64,000 bases of DNA from Nipponacmea schrenckii (lineage: Eukaryota; Mollusca; Gastropoda; Lottiidae): positions 37,435,106 to 37,499,105 of the forward strand of contig JAUJPP010000005.1 in assembly GCA_030562195.1 (NCBI GenBank). The letters are read 5' to 3'. The notes below the pieces were generated by a model. The model had not been told where the DNA came from. It made no database searches and worked only from the letters and a program-made list of their open reading frames with translations. Shown one piece after another: positions 26,226 through 38,860 of the stretch. The position numbers and the translations under genes were made by a program. Numbering within the stretch: position 1 is the first letter of the stretch; each line of letters starts with the position of its first letter.

Positions 26226-27670
26226 ATGTGGTCATATTTCATACTTGGTAAGTTTGAAATTTCAATAAGTAAAAGCTCAGGAAAAGATTAATAACGTGTA
26301 TTTTACGGATAACCATCTTTAAATCAACAGAACTGTGAACAAAACATAGTACATGTGTTTAATATATACGAATACTAATATTTTGCATCTTTGAGCAAGA
26401 ACATGAATTCGAACCCGTGCAAAGAATATTCATAAAGTTTCTGATTTGTACTATCGTTTTTCTCAATTAAAAACAAAGATTCATCAGTAATTACACCAAT
26501 TTGTTTTTTTTAGTCTAACCTCTAGTTTTTTTATATTTCAGCCATAAGTGCATATGTACTAAGCACAGTAACAGCTCAGCAACAACCCCAACAACCACAG
26601 GAACAGTCACAATGTAAAACAAACTTCAAAAATGGTTTCTTCGCCTGTATTTCAAATTTCAGCTTGGATCCTAATGAGTTTATTTCCTTAATCAATAACC
26701 AATCGAGAGCAGGTACTCCCAAAGGAACTGATCCAGTTAAAGACAAAGCCTGCCCGTAAGATTTTTTCTGTTTTCTGACTTCTCCCAGCTTCACAATGTC
26801 AAGCTATTACGAACTTAAACCTTGACTGCCATAGACACCTGTCTTGTACCACAGACGTTTGTAAATACAGCAATTGGATTGTACTCCAGCGTAATCTATT
26901 GCACAAAAAAAAAATATTTTAAATAATTTGGATTATTGTGCACCGACTTTCTGTCAAGCTCTCTGATTTGCTACTTAGGGTACCGAACCCAACCAAATCG
27001 CTCATGATCCATTGTTATTGTCAGATTAAACCGCTTTATAGATTATGATGTCAATACAGAAAGTGTTCTTCATAATATTCTCAAAATTTAAATAGTACTC
27101 AATATATCAATTGTAAAGTGATATATGCATTCTATTCAATATAGTTTCATTTAGGTCCGAGCGTCTTTATAGCTACTTTATCTGACCTTATATCACCTTC
27201 ACATAACATACCTATACGTCATGAATATTGTAAACTCAATTACACCTATCAATTCCAGGATCGAGAGAGAATTTTTCCAGTGTGGATCTGAATTCATGAC
27301 AAAATTACAGAAGTCGGGAGTTTGTGATGCCAACAGTCAGGCTGGAACTGCACCAGGAGAAGAATATAAAGCTGTTTTAATGCAATTCTTGTCGTTGATG
27401 GGACAATTTGATTTTATTTGTGCTCATCGTAAGTATTTCTTCGACTTAGCAATGAAATCAACTCAGCCCACCCTACTAACAAACATTTCTGATAAAAGCC
27501 CTAAAACACAGTCTCAGCTTTAATTAAATTTGGAGCTCAATTTACCATTTCGGAACTTATGACGTTTGGCAAAACAAACTAAACCACTGTAAAGAAATTT
27601 TGCAACACGTTTAGGCCAATTTGAGGCTTGACTCTCCTTATAAGTATGCACCCTTCCCGATTGCTGCTAA

Positions 27671-27708
<38 letters not shown>

Positions 27709-29307
27709 TTTTTATTTGAAATCACTGCTGTACAGGTCAGCACCCTTAGTAGAGCTATAATTGTAAACCATCTTTAATTGCTTCACTAAAATGATATACT
27801 ATGTGTGTTCATTTTAGCGTGCAGGAAAGATGTATTAGGAAACTTAAGAAAATGTTACGAAACAGCTGAGCTTGACGCAAATCTATTCTTATCCAATGCT
27901 ACTGCTGGACGGGGTGCTGTTATTGGTACAAAGAAAGAAGACGTTGACCAATATTGTTTGTAAGTATATAATCTTATAATCTGGGCAATACATGGTGAAG
28001 ATACAAGGTTAAATCGCAACTAACCTTTATTATAAACACCAAAAACATGTATTTGGAAAATATTGGTGTAATACAGATTGTATTTCCTTTTAACGTAGTC
28101 AAACTGTTCATAACGTGTGCTTGATCATTATTATCTTTTTCCAGACATAAAGACCAGCTGTTGAAATGTATGAAAGACGAAAGAGACAGTTGTCCTGATG
28201 CCCCAGACCTTCTCCGTGGTATTAATCTAGATATTGAAGCTATGGAAAAGGGTGTCGGTATTTTATGTAAACATCCAAAAGGTAAGAACCGGTAAACGAT
28301 TGACTCATAAAGGCATACTTGGCTAACATTTACATATTTATATTAACAGCAGTATGTAAAAAAGCTATACAGACAGCAGTATTTGAAGTAATAGATGTCC
28401 AAATTCACACTTAATTCAAGCTCATCCATATCATAACAGAGTTTTGAATTATCACCGGATTTCAATATAAGTCAGTTCTCGATTTAAATTGTTGTGAACA
28501 TTGAAATGCAAACCAACAAAGGGGAAACATATAGATAATTTCAATATTAACTCTCATTCTCTTGTAGTGTACTTGTCCGGTCTAGAATGTTTTGCCAATA
28601 CAACAAAAGGTGTAGAAGATTGTGCAGAAGACCAAAGAGTTGAAATGATCAATTTAATGTACAAAGCTGCCAATACTAGTATGGAAGAAACCGCTTATTA
28701 CAAAGAATTTTGCAGGTAACTTGTAGAAGAGTTTTTACTTATAATTATATATTTTATCTCCCTTGAAATATAAACAAGTTGACTCTTCTCGCAATCCGTT
28801 GCTTTGTTTTTTGAACTTTCATTCATTTCAATTCAATTTGCATACCTCTGGTGTTTCGACTAGTGTGTTGCCTGATAACTTGATAAACACTTTAGACCTT
28901 TCTTTTAAATGCTTAAGGCGATATCAAATTGCTTCAACATTGCTGCTCTCGACGTCTATGTATTGCTTCATAAAACCATTTACTCATTTGAACTCCCTCA
29001 TTTATACCAATTCTCATTTAATTTCAGAATCCGTGCCAAACATGTCGGCTGTGATCTGAATCAATGGAGACAGAAAGAACACCCAATGTGTACCAAAGGA
29101 GTTATTGGATTACGTACAGAAATGGAATGTGGACTATTACCTGAAGAATGCAAGAAATTAGAGAAGGCTCAATTGGATGTGGTTTGCCATGCCGATCAGT
29201 TCAGTAGAGAACACCGAAATCCTTCATCTCAAAATAATTCCGCATCAGCCCTTTCAATTTCTATTGTGTTTACAACAATGTTCTTCATGTTCTCTCAACT
29301 ATTTTAA
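26226..29307 (+). CDS. Cys-rich secreted, probably GPI-anchored protein, three-module family, copy 2 (370 aa)
   Basis: Seven exons: 26226-26247, 26542-26755, 27259-27428, 27818-27959, 28145-28281, 28568-28715 and 29028-29307 (stop). Phases 1,2,1,2,1,2; total 1113 bp, one uninterrupted frame. The signal peptide is MWSYFILAISAYVLSTVTAQ, followed by a Gln/Pro-rich linker (QQQPQQPQEQSQ). Modules start CKTNFKNGFFAC, CRKDVLGNLRKC and CFANTTKGVEDC, each C-x10-C, and the second exon of each module carries CAH, CKH or VCH. The tail SASALSISIVFTTMFFMFSQ is a plausible GPI signal. Exons 3 and 5 are almost identical to those of copy 3, while exons 2 and 4 differ more. The protein is probably displayed on the cell surface or shed; its ligand is unknown. 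Confidence 0.87.
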
Positions 29308-30798
29308 TGTTCAATTTAAATAATTCTATCACAATATATTAAACTGGTATTTTGTTAGTCTGATTGGGTAAGACCTGAACGAAATAACATGTTAATATAT
29401 TGAGATGGATAAATGTATTAAATCCAATAAGAAACTACATATACTATTCTATGAAGCCATATTTTGGTGGAGAAATTGAATAAAAAGGTGTTTTTTAAAA
29501 TGTTGACTCACATATCTTTTAAACAATAGTTATGGCAGATTGAAATGACACATTGACGATCACTGGTTCTAGTTCTGGTCAAACATCAACACTCCAATAC
29601 AATCATTATTATTCAATGCCAAAATAGCATTTCAAAAAGCTATAACTTTGTTATCACAAATCTAATAACGTTTATCTTGATGAATATTTATTAAAAGAAT
29701 TGGTGAGTAAGAGGCTTTTAACTCCCTGATGATGTCTGTTTTAAGACGGAATAAAGGGAAGTTCACAAGGTAAAAATTTTAATGTTATCCAACCTCACTA
29801 CGGTTGTGGGTTTATAAGAGGTTGATGATTTTAAAATAGATACATAAGTAGTACCTCCTTAACTTGTACATGGTCGTGTGACTATAGTTTTATCGAATAT
29901 CACGTGACAGGTAAAGAAAAGGGTCAGTTAAAGGCCTCTGATCAGTTCCCTGCAATTAAATATGATGTTTATTTTATTTTGTAAAATTTTGTATAAATTA
30001 CTATTAAAATGTCACAAAGATACTTGTTCGTGTTTTATATCAGAAACAACGAGAATAAGCTGAGCAGTTGGTGCCCTCCAGCTACCGAGTCAACTAACAA
30101 TTCTGATCCTGCCCTTCACTGCATGGTACTGTTTGACACAAAGGAACATTATAGAACAATCAGTAATGTCTCGATGGAGGATTCATTTACTTGTTCAACT
30201 CTCTAGATATACAAAGTTTGAATTATTCTTAGTCGTAGTGACCATTCTCAAAATCAAAATCCCATCTAATTTGACCTTTCAAATCTAAATTGGTTGATAA
30301 ATCATTTTTATGAAAGTTAATTGGACTCTCAATTTGATGCCATTGGCATTTTTCACAATGTTTTCCCATGTGATAAGTAGTGACAACAAACAACTGCAAT
30401 AATTCCAGGTAACTTTTAAGTGAAGAAAAAAAAACCCCAAAAACTTACAGATCTCATATTGTGTATCATAGTTTGGAATTAAAAGATAAGTCATCTGGGA
30501 TATAAAATATCTGCAGTGTGAATAATGATATACTTTAACTACCACCTTTTAAGATGGACGAAAAACTATACCATTTATTGTTTGCATATTTATCTACGTA
30601 TAGTTATTACTTTGAAATAACACATACGAGCGTATCTCTATCTCGATCAAAGAAATCGAATTTGTAATGAGGCTTGAATATTTCAACAAATAATATAAAC
30701 CTATTAAAATCTTTATTAAAAGTCGAGTTATCAAGTCGAAGAGGAATTTCAAAATGATTGTTAGAGCCATACGTAGCTTTGAATGTTATTTCTCTTAG
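29308..30798. other. Intergenic stretch after copy 2
   Basis: A possible polyadenylation signal AATAAA occurs at 29479. ORFs at 30009-30206 and 30285-30545 (minus strand) show no domain and no splice context. Nothing else was recognised. Confidence 0.5.
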
Positions 30799-30799
30799 A

Positions 30800-31378
30800 T
30801 AATGGTACTATTCTTGTCTTTTATTTTATAATAATGGTGCAATTCCAGTCTTTTATTTTATAATAATGGTACAATTCTTGTCTTTCATTATATAATAATG
30901 GTACAATTCTTGTCTTTTATTATATAATAATGGTACAATTCTTGTCTTTTATTTTATAATTATGGTAAAATTCTTGTCTTTTATTATATAATAATGGTAC
31001 AATTCTTGTCTTTTATTTTATAATTATGCTACAATTCTTGTCTTTTATTTTATAAAAATGGTACAATTCTTGTCTTTTATTTTATAATAATGGTGCAATT
31101 CCAGTCTTTTATTTTATAATAATGGTACAATTCTTGTCTTTTATTATATAATAATGGTACAATTCTTGTCTTTTATTATATAATAATGGTACAATTCTTG
31201 TCTTTTATTTTATAATTATGGTACAATTCTTGTCTTTTATTATATAATAATGGTACAATTCTTATCTTTTATTTTATAATTATGCTACAATTCTTGTCTT
31301 TTATTATATAATAATGGTACAATTCTTGTCGTTTATTTTATAATAATGGTACAATTCTTGTCTTTTATTATATAATTA
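30800..31378 (+). repeat. AT-rich minisatellite, 32-bp unit, about 18 copies
   Basis: The unit reads approximately GTCTTTTATTTTATAATAAT followed by GGTACAATTCTT. Variants alternate TTTTATAA with TATATAAT and TAATGG with TTATGG/TTATGC, and a higher-order pattern repeats part of the array. It lies between copies 2 and 3 of the Cys-rich family and is not coding. Confidence 0.9.
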
Positions 31379-31933
31379 TTTATGTATATCGACACAAAAA
31401 ATCAAAAGTCAATATCTCAATTTTCATTATAGAGAATTGGACGCTCTCGTCACCGTTGAATTCTGTAATAGCTGAGAGCCATAATCATATTGACAGTTTT
31501 AATTAGCTAGTAAAAGGTAAGAAAGCAATCATCAGTCGTAGTCAAATCTTTAGAATAGCCAATAAAATTTATTTTCAATTGGGAGTGGAATACGCCAAGA
31601 GCCTTGGTTAGTTAAAGCTTAAAAGTGTGATCTGTCTCATAATGCAACCTGCCTTTAACCCATTACGATGTAACGCCTATCATACGGTGTAGGTGTGTAC
31701 GATATACGTACCTAACAAATCCACGCCTTTATTTTTTTGGATGTTCATTGAAACTGCGATAGAGATATATGATCATATTTTGGCATTTTACCATGAATCA
31801 ATGTAAGTGACCAAAGTTGATCTAGTATAATTAGTCAATTAACCTGAAGCGACTTGAATGTATACTGATTTAAAATATTTTATTGAAAAACAAAAAAAAA
31901 ACAAAAAAAATTAAGGTGTTCATTTAATTAAAT

Positions 31934-31941
31934 TGACGTCA
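31934..31941 (+). promoter_or_regulatory. CRE-like palindrome TGACGTCA upstream of copy 3
   Basis: A perfect octamer 142 bp before the copy 3 start codon, matching the element before copy 2. Both genes also share AAGTGAAAAA-type sequence just before the ATG, consistent with duplicated promoters. Confidence 0.45.
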
Positions 31942-32075
31942 TTTCAATAATTGTTTTTGATTAGACATTTATCTAAGAAAAAGTACAATATTTCCAATAT
32001 CATAATAAGTTGACTTTAATTTTCATTTGAGTCGAGTAGTTTTACGGATTAGGAGTTTTAAGTGAAAAAGTTAAA

Positions 32076-35000
32076 ATGTGTTCATATTTTATTCTACTTG
32101 GTAAGATATTTGATATATTATAATCACTTTTAGAACAGTCAATTTAGTAATATTACTTCCATTAGAGAGTTTTAATGTTCTAGTCAGAATAGGCAAATAT
32201 AAATTGTATATATTATGATAGTTTTGCTTCTTAAGTGGAAACTCTTCATATCTTTAGTCGCTTCTACATCTGAAAGTATATGTCCATATCAGTTCGTCCC
32301 TTGAATGCTCTTCCAGTTTTTTTTTTTTTTTCAACTTTTCGGTGTTTCTGTACAGAACTTCCGAAATTTAAAATTGCCGTTTCATTGTGTTTTCTTTCCG
32401 AAATCTTTTATTATCCTATAATATTTTGATATCTATCCCCCTTGTCAGTAAGTAATGGGGATGTTGCATATTCTATTATTCCTACAGTTTTCAATCCATT
32501 AAATTAAATTTAATAAAGAAGAAATAAAAATGATTAAACACCTTTGAACATGAAAAGCTTCTTCTAGTTAGTAAATATTTTCTCAAAAACAATTGTCACC
32601 CAACAGCATGAAGTTGGTCTTAAAATTAAATAGAGCTTTTTATTTCTCAACTGATTTTCATAAACTGTCTTTTAACCAACTATATACCGAAGTGGACGTT
32701 TATAAACTTCATATATTAATCGTTACAGCCATCAGTTTATATGTCCTGAGCACCATTACAGCACAACAACAACCCAATCAACCAGAAACACCGCAACAAA
32801 CCTCACAATGTCGAACTAATTTCAAAAATGGATTCTTCGAATGTATTACTAAGTTTAAGCTGGACCCAAACGAGTTTATGTCTTTAATCAACAACGAAAC
32901 TAGAGCAGGTACTCCTAAAGAAACAGATGCGGTTAAAGACAAAGCCTGTCTGTAAGTATGGTTCTGGTAGAAAATGTCATCTTTCTAAACTAGGAGTTTC
33001 AAAGATTTATATCTCTCTCGATCCCAAATTACGGGTTTCTGTCCTCGTTTAATTCATATGGCATTCAAAGGTGGAGTATGTGCCAATTCGCCTCTATTCA
33101 ACAAATTTTTGCAACTCAAAAGTCTATTACATTTCCAGGATCGAGAAGGATTTTTTCCAGTGTGGATCTGAATTCATGACAAAATTACAGAAGTCGGGAG
33201 TATGTGATGCCAACGGTCAGGCTGAAACTGCACCAGGAGAAGAATATAAAACTGTTTTAATGCAATTCTTGTCGTTGATGGGACAATTTGATTTTATTTG
33301 TGCTCATCGTAAGTATTTCTTTCTCTCTTCCGATTTTAAATTTCAATTCTAGTGCCATTACAATTACATGCAGATATAATGGTTCGCCATTCATCCCTGA
33401 AATATATATTTATATACTCTGCTACTTGAAGGTATTGGAACACTATCAAAATTTCTCTCACCAATCAACACTGAACTCGTAATAAGTCAATAAGATAGGA
33501 ATCCCAATGATTGATCGATATAGACCCATAATAATTAATGGAAATAACCATCTGAACAAAGATTCTGTAATCTAGGCTTCGTCTCCACGAAAGTAATTGT
33601 TTATAAAACAAGCAATCATATAAATGGTTTCAACTGTATTATATTAGCGTTTTGTTGCTTCTATAGGTCTTGGTTAGCTGTATGAATCTTCTCGTAATAA
33701 TTTACAGGACACAACTCAAATCAACGAAAATCATCATGTACATAATGTTTCGTTCATTGTAGCTTGTAGGAAAGAGGTTTTGACGAACTTGAAAAAATGT
33801 TATGAAACAGCCGAACTTAATCCTGATCGGTTTTTATCTAATGAAACTGCTGGACGAGGTGCTGTAATTGGTGCGAAGGAAGAAGATGTTGATCAATACT
33901 GTTCGTAAGTATAAGTCGTATATAATACCCTATTCGTACTCTTCAACTGAATTCCCTTTGCAATGCAACCTATCTGGATAGCTCTGTTGGGCTGAGTTAT
34001 CTGTATATTTTTTTTTCAAATTAGGTTACAAATAACACCACGTCAGTACGTCCAACCAGAATCCAACCTGTGGATCAATGAAAAGTCATCAATCCTCGAC
34101 AAATCTTCTGCAAAACTTTTCGGTAAAACTTGAGACGGAAACTAGAAGAGAAATATATTTTTTAAACTGTTTGCTAACACAATGATAGAAAAATGCTTTG
34201 TTTTCATTTTTCTCAGACATAAAGACCAGCTGTTGAAATGTATGAAGGACGAAAGAGACAATTGCCCTGATGCCCCAGACCTTCTCCGTGGTATAAATCT
34301 AGATATTGAAGCTATGGAGCAAGGTGTCGGCATTTTGTGTAAACACCAAGATAGTAAGTAAAATATTATCAATAACATTAATTTATTTTAGCAGGTTCAG
34401 CACCAGATTCTTTCTGTTCCTCGGGCGTGATATATTGATGGGACATCGGATAGAATTCGTCACATTGTTTGACAAGATATCATTGAATACGTCCTTTACT
34501 CCACCCGTTATCATATATTAAAGTCGACAGTATTGCGGTACCAGCGGAAGAAGGTGTTGCTTTCGATTAATTTATCGAACATGATATGGGTGTATATGAG
34601 AATACATCGTAGATATCGTTACGGTAGCTTAATATGCAGCTATTAAAGATTTAGTCTTTATTTTTCTTTGATAAATTGTTATCGTCTCAAATGCCTGCAC
34701 ATCCTTTTTATGAATCAAGAATATTGAATATCACACACCTCTCGTTAACTGCAGACTGCATTTCTCATGTCCACTGTTTCTATTTAGTGTACCTTTCCGG
34801 TCTGAAATGTTTTGCCAACTCAACAAAAGGTGTAGAGGACTGTGCTGAAGACCAACGCATAGACTTAGTAAAATTGATGTACACAGCTTCTAACACCAGC
34901 ATGGACGAATCTAAATATTATGAAGAATATTGCAGGTAGAGTAATACGTCGGTCTTACACGTTGCTATCATCTGAACAATTTGAAGGTATAAAATACATC

Positions 35001-35623
35001 GTTTCATACCATAACTGCTCTAGTCCCTATTCTTCTTTCTCAGAAATGTGAAAATGAAGCGATTTGATTGGATATTAGCCTTAATGTTAAGTCTTTCTCT
35101 TGACTCTCTATATTTCCAATCCTATCCAGACGCTTTATTCTGTGATACCAATATTGTGGCTATTGCAGTCAAGGTATTAAAAATTCGTTATAGATAGGCA
35201 AAGTGAACATACTGTATGAACATCGTCGTAGCTGAAACCAAACAACTATACTTTTGTATCTAATATGTAAGCTGTTTTTATAATGTCACAACTAAGTCTT
35301 AATTAGTCCCATTCATATCTTGTGTATCCACTTTTATCGTTATATATTGTAGAATTCGGGTGGAACATGTCAAATGCGATCTGGATGAATGGAGAAAAAA
35401 ACAGCATGAAAGTTGCACTCCAGGTGTTTTCGGATTACGTACAGAAATGGAGTGTGGACTATTACCAGAAGAATGCAAGAAATTAGAGAAGGCTAATTTG
35501 GATGTGATTTGTCATGTTGATAAGTTCGAAATAAAGCACCGAGATAATTCAGCGTCAGCTCTTTCAATCTCCATTGTGTTTACAACCGTGCTACTCATGT
35601 TTACTCAGCATTATTTATTTTAA
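32076..35623 (+). CDS. Cys-rich secreted, probably GPI-anchored protein, three-module family, copy 3 (371 aa)
   Basis: Seven exons: 32076-32100, 32729-32951, 33139-33308, 33763-33904, 34217-34353, 34788-34935 and 35353-35623 (stop). Phases 1,2,1,2,1,2; total 1116 bp in one frame. The signal peptide begins MCSYFILLAISLYVLSTITA, then a Gln/Pro/Thr linker. The Cys pattern is as in copies 1 and 2: C-x10-C opening exons 2, 4 and 6 (CRTNFKNGFFEC, CRKEVLTNLKKC, CFANSTKGVEDC). The hydrophobic tail ends LLMFTQHYLF. Exon 3 is almost the same as in copy 2, with a few substitutions (ERE to EKD, S to G, G to E, A to T). The ORF starting at 32593 contains intron sequence before exon 2 and is not the true start. 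Confidence 0.87.
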
Positions 35624-36334
35624 AATATATTTAACCATATCAATAAGAATACATTAAAATGTTTTTTGACTTACTATCTTTTCGTCCGACATGTTGGTTG
35701 AAGGCAGGGTTAAATAATCATGGGAAACAAAAATCTTCTCTTGTTCCGTTTGTACATTAATTCCCGGAGATTCGATGCTCTTATTACGTTTTAACTCATC
35801 TAACAAATTTCATTATCCTCGAATTAAGATTAAATTTCCGGGTTCAGCCAAAATTATATTGAAATAAATTATGAATACTTTAAAGGTTAAACCAAACGAT
35901 TCAGAAATAGCATTCTTCCTCTGCAAAGTTTGAGAATTTGTATGTCGAATGGCGATCTCGGGTTCAGAACACAAGTGACGTGTGAAGGTCTAGTAATTTT
36001 GTCATCCTTGCGTGTAATCAATGCCAAGAGTTTAACTTAGTTGTTATCCTTGTAAATCAGGATATGATCCTTTTGTACATTTTTCATTTTGTACATGGTC
36101 GAACTATACGATTTAGTTGCTGAGTATTAGTCAATATTGAATTAAGGCAAGCGTATAATGCAGAAAGCACACGTCAAATTCTATCAACATTAAACTCCAG
36201 CTAATCTAAAAACCTATCCAATTCCACCTGGAATTTCCACAGTGTTACTGTCGGTGGTGATGTGTGTTGAAGCCTTTAACTGAAATACACAGTTAATTCC
36301 CATGACATTTCATAGAAGGTCACCAATACCCTAT
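35624..36334. other. Intergenic stretch
   Basis: There is no ORF or recognisable repeat; this is the upstream region of the collagen-like gene. Confidence 0.5.
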
Positions 36335-36344
36335 TATAAAAAGG
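36335..36344 (+). promoter_or_regulatory. TATA box of the collagen-like gene
   Basis: TATAAAAAGG lies 65 bp before the start codon at 36400. That would place transcription start about 30 bp downstream (near 36365), giving a 5' UTR of about 35 bases. It is one of the best core-promoter matches in the window. Confidence 0.6.
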
Positions 36345-36399
36345 CGAGAAACTGAACATTCAAGCACAAATCAGTAGGTTAAACTCTCAAACCGTCAAA

Positions 36400-38240
36400 A
36401 TGAAAGACTGTTTGTGTCTATGGATTCTGCTTTCTGTAACAGGAATCGTAAGTACAGTATAAATCTTTCTCATATTTCAATTTTCAAGTAAGATCCAGCA
36501 TAATTTTTATTATCAGACAGTTTCGTATATGAATCAGTTACAATGGTACTGTGCATGATTCATGAAAGTTTCTTCCTTTTTATTTGTAATGTAAATGAAC
36601 CTTCTTTTACTTTTGACTGAGAATATTTGCCCGCCAGTAAGCTCACTTTTAATCAATGCAATATGACCCAAAGAATAAACTGTTTCTATTCACATTATCC
36701 CTGAACTATATTGCCCAAGAAAAATCCTCTCCATTCATGATTCGTTCATGTTAGCTTCGTGTATTGGTTTACATGTATAAAGAATAGTTTATTATTTTAT
36801 AGGTGTTGTCTGATCTTTCTGGCGTCGACCTAAGTGATACCAGAGGTAAGTTCTTCATGTTGCTTGTAGACATACTAGGCGTTTTAAAACTCGTTTTATT
36901 GCCACGATTAATGCTAGGCTCTACCTGTACGATTCGTTTTCAACCCCACAATTGGCCATTCGTATCTAATCATAATATGTGATATGAGTCATTATGTTTT
37001 GAAATAGCTCTTCACGAGTTGTCATTTCTCAGTGCCATGGTCTAATCTTCGGTTAAATAAGTTTAAAGTTTAAAGGACTGTTCGTTTCAGTCCCCAATTA
37101 GATCTTAGTCTGATACGATCACTACGATCGAGATAACCGAATAGGGACTATCTTGTATGGCCGCATATACAGATACTTTCCGATGCGTTCTACAATTTAC
37201 CGATGGAATCGATATATGAACGATATGAACGTCTACGCGATGTCCCTCACGATCATTATCGATGGTGATTCAATTTTAGCTACGTCTGGACTAGACAGCG
37301 ACGAATATATAGTCGGAATGACATCATAGTTTAAAAGTCAATTTTATAAAACAAATTGAATCGGAACATACGGGATTGTATCTGAATGTTCAGACCGTGA
37401 CATCGTACACAGATCGCATACGAGACTAAAATTCAGAAAAAGAACCGCGAAAACGTAGCATTTGTCATGAACGTAGCACCAGTGCCACGAACGACCTCAA
37501 TATCTCATTTAATCACTATTTATACACGTCTGCCTGTGTTGATCAAAACACTGTAATTTCTTTGTAGATTGTGTTCCTGGTATGCCAGGACCACCAAGTC
37601 CACCAGGACCACCAAGTCCACCAGGCCCACCTGGAGTTCCAGGTGAACTTCGTAAGTGTTATTCTTCTACTTATTAGATTGTTATGAAATATGGTTCTCA
37701 ACGTCTTACAGTTGACTTACATCTTTTTCTTTGCAGGATCTTTTTGTATGATCAAACAATAATGCCACTCGTCTGTTTCTTACACGTTCATTATGTAAAG
37801 TGGACGATGTCCTATTTGTCACGCTTCATGTTTCTCATTGTTGGGGAACTCTCGCTAAATAAACTCATGATTAGACTTTTCGGTTGGTTATAGAGCAATA
37901 AGTTTTCGTGAAACTGACATTTGGGATTCTAAAATCCCAGGCACGAACGCTTCACAATTGTATCCTTCATTTTTATTTATTTTGTCCTGGACATCCTTCT
38001 TTGACACACTGGTGTTTTTTTTTTATTTCAGAAATGGGGGGACATTTTGGTATTAACTGTAAATATATCAGTAGGGATGGTGAATGTTTAAGATTTGAAG
38101 GTGTGTACAGTGAGGCAGAGTGTAGAAGACGATACGGCAATGAACAGTATGAAATTTGGGTTGCTAAACAGAATTGGATAGACCGAAATAATGCGCATAG
38201 ATTCAGAGGGCCTAGAGGTCCCGGGGGTCCCAGGTACTAA
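36400..38240 (+). CDS. Small secreted protein with a short imperfect collagen-like segment (127 aa)
   Basis: Four exons: 36400-36447, 36803-36845, 37568-37651 and 38032-38240 (stop), all GT-AG, phases 0,1,1, total 384 bp. The signal peptide MKDCLCLWILLSVTG runs into a short acidic segment (VLSDLSGVDLSDTRD). Exon 3 encodes CVPGMPGPP followed by further X-Y-Gly-like triplets in which Gly is replaced by Ser twice (PPSPPGPPSPPGPPG). Exon 4 encodes a Cys-containing region (FGINCKYISRDGECLRFEGV, AECRRRYG) and a C-terminal GPRGPGGPRY. The triplet run is too short for a normal stable collagen helix. I do not recognise the family; a mantle, mucus or extracellular-matrix protein would fit, as inference only. 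A TATA box precedes it. Confidence 0.75.
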
Positions 38241-38860
38241 TCTCAAGACACTATTAGTAATCCTACTCTGTAAAACCATAGCAAGCATTATAAAAATTTA
38301 AGTTTTAAAATATGTTTGTTTTCTTACGACTTAATTCAAATCACAACTAGAGTATCAAACTGTTACTTAGAAATATCTTTGAAAACAATGATTGCTCTTT
38401 AGTCCAACCATGAATTTAAAGAAAAGGACACATTTGACTTCTTAGCTAGGTAATGTGATTATAAAGAATGAATGAATGTGAATCATGTTATCGATATGAG
38501 AAAGAAAGCGATTCTTAGTCATGTAACAAAACTTACATAACCACCATCATCGGTCAATTGATGAAAAAAGTTTCGTTTTAAGGATCGTCAAAGACTTGCA
38601 GTATTTATTCAAAGTTGTTACTATCTGCATGTATCTTTTAATGCAATGAGTAGTATTAAAGTGGTTTTAAATCCCTAACCCTGTAATCAATACTGATAAA
38701 AGTAATATAACAATGAAAATACTTAAAATCAGTTTTAGGGTTATATCATAGAAAATGGACTAAAGGTTTAGTATAGCTTTAGAAAGAAAAACTATATTTG
38801 AATTTCGATCACGTTATTGCTTTGGCTAATTTGGTGCAAATTATAAACTTACAGCTTGGG
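38241..38860. other. Convergent intergenic region
   Basis: This separates the plus-strand collagen-like gene from the minus-strand lectin gene, so both 3' ends lie here. No repeat or ORF was recognised. Confidence 0.5.

Noticed and set aside
32593..32728. N-terminal extension of copy 3 starting MSPNSMKLV
   Set aside because: It is intron read-through before the CGTTACAG acceptor; the short exon at 32076-32100 gives the signal peptide in the right phase, as in copies 1 and 2.
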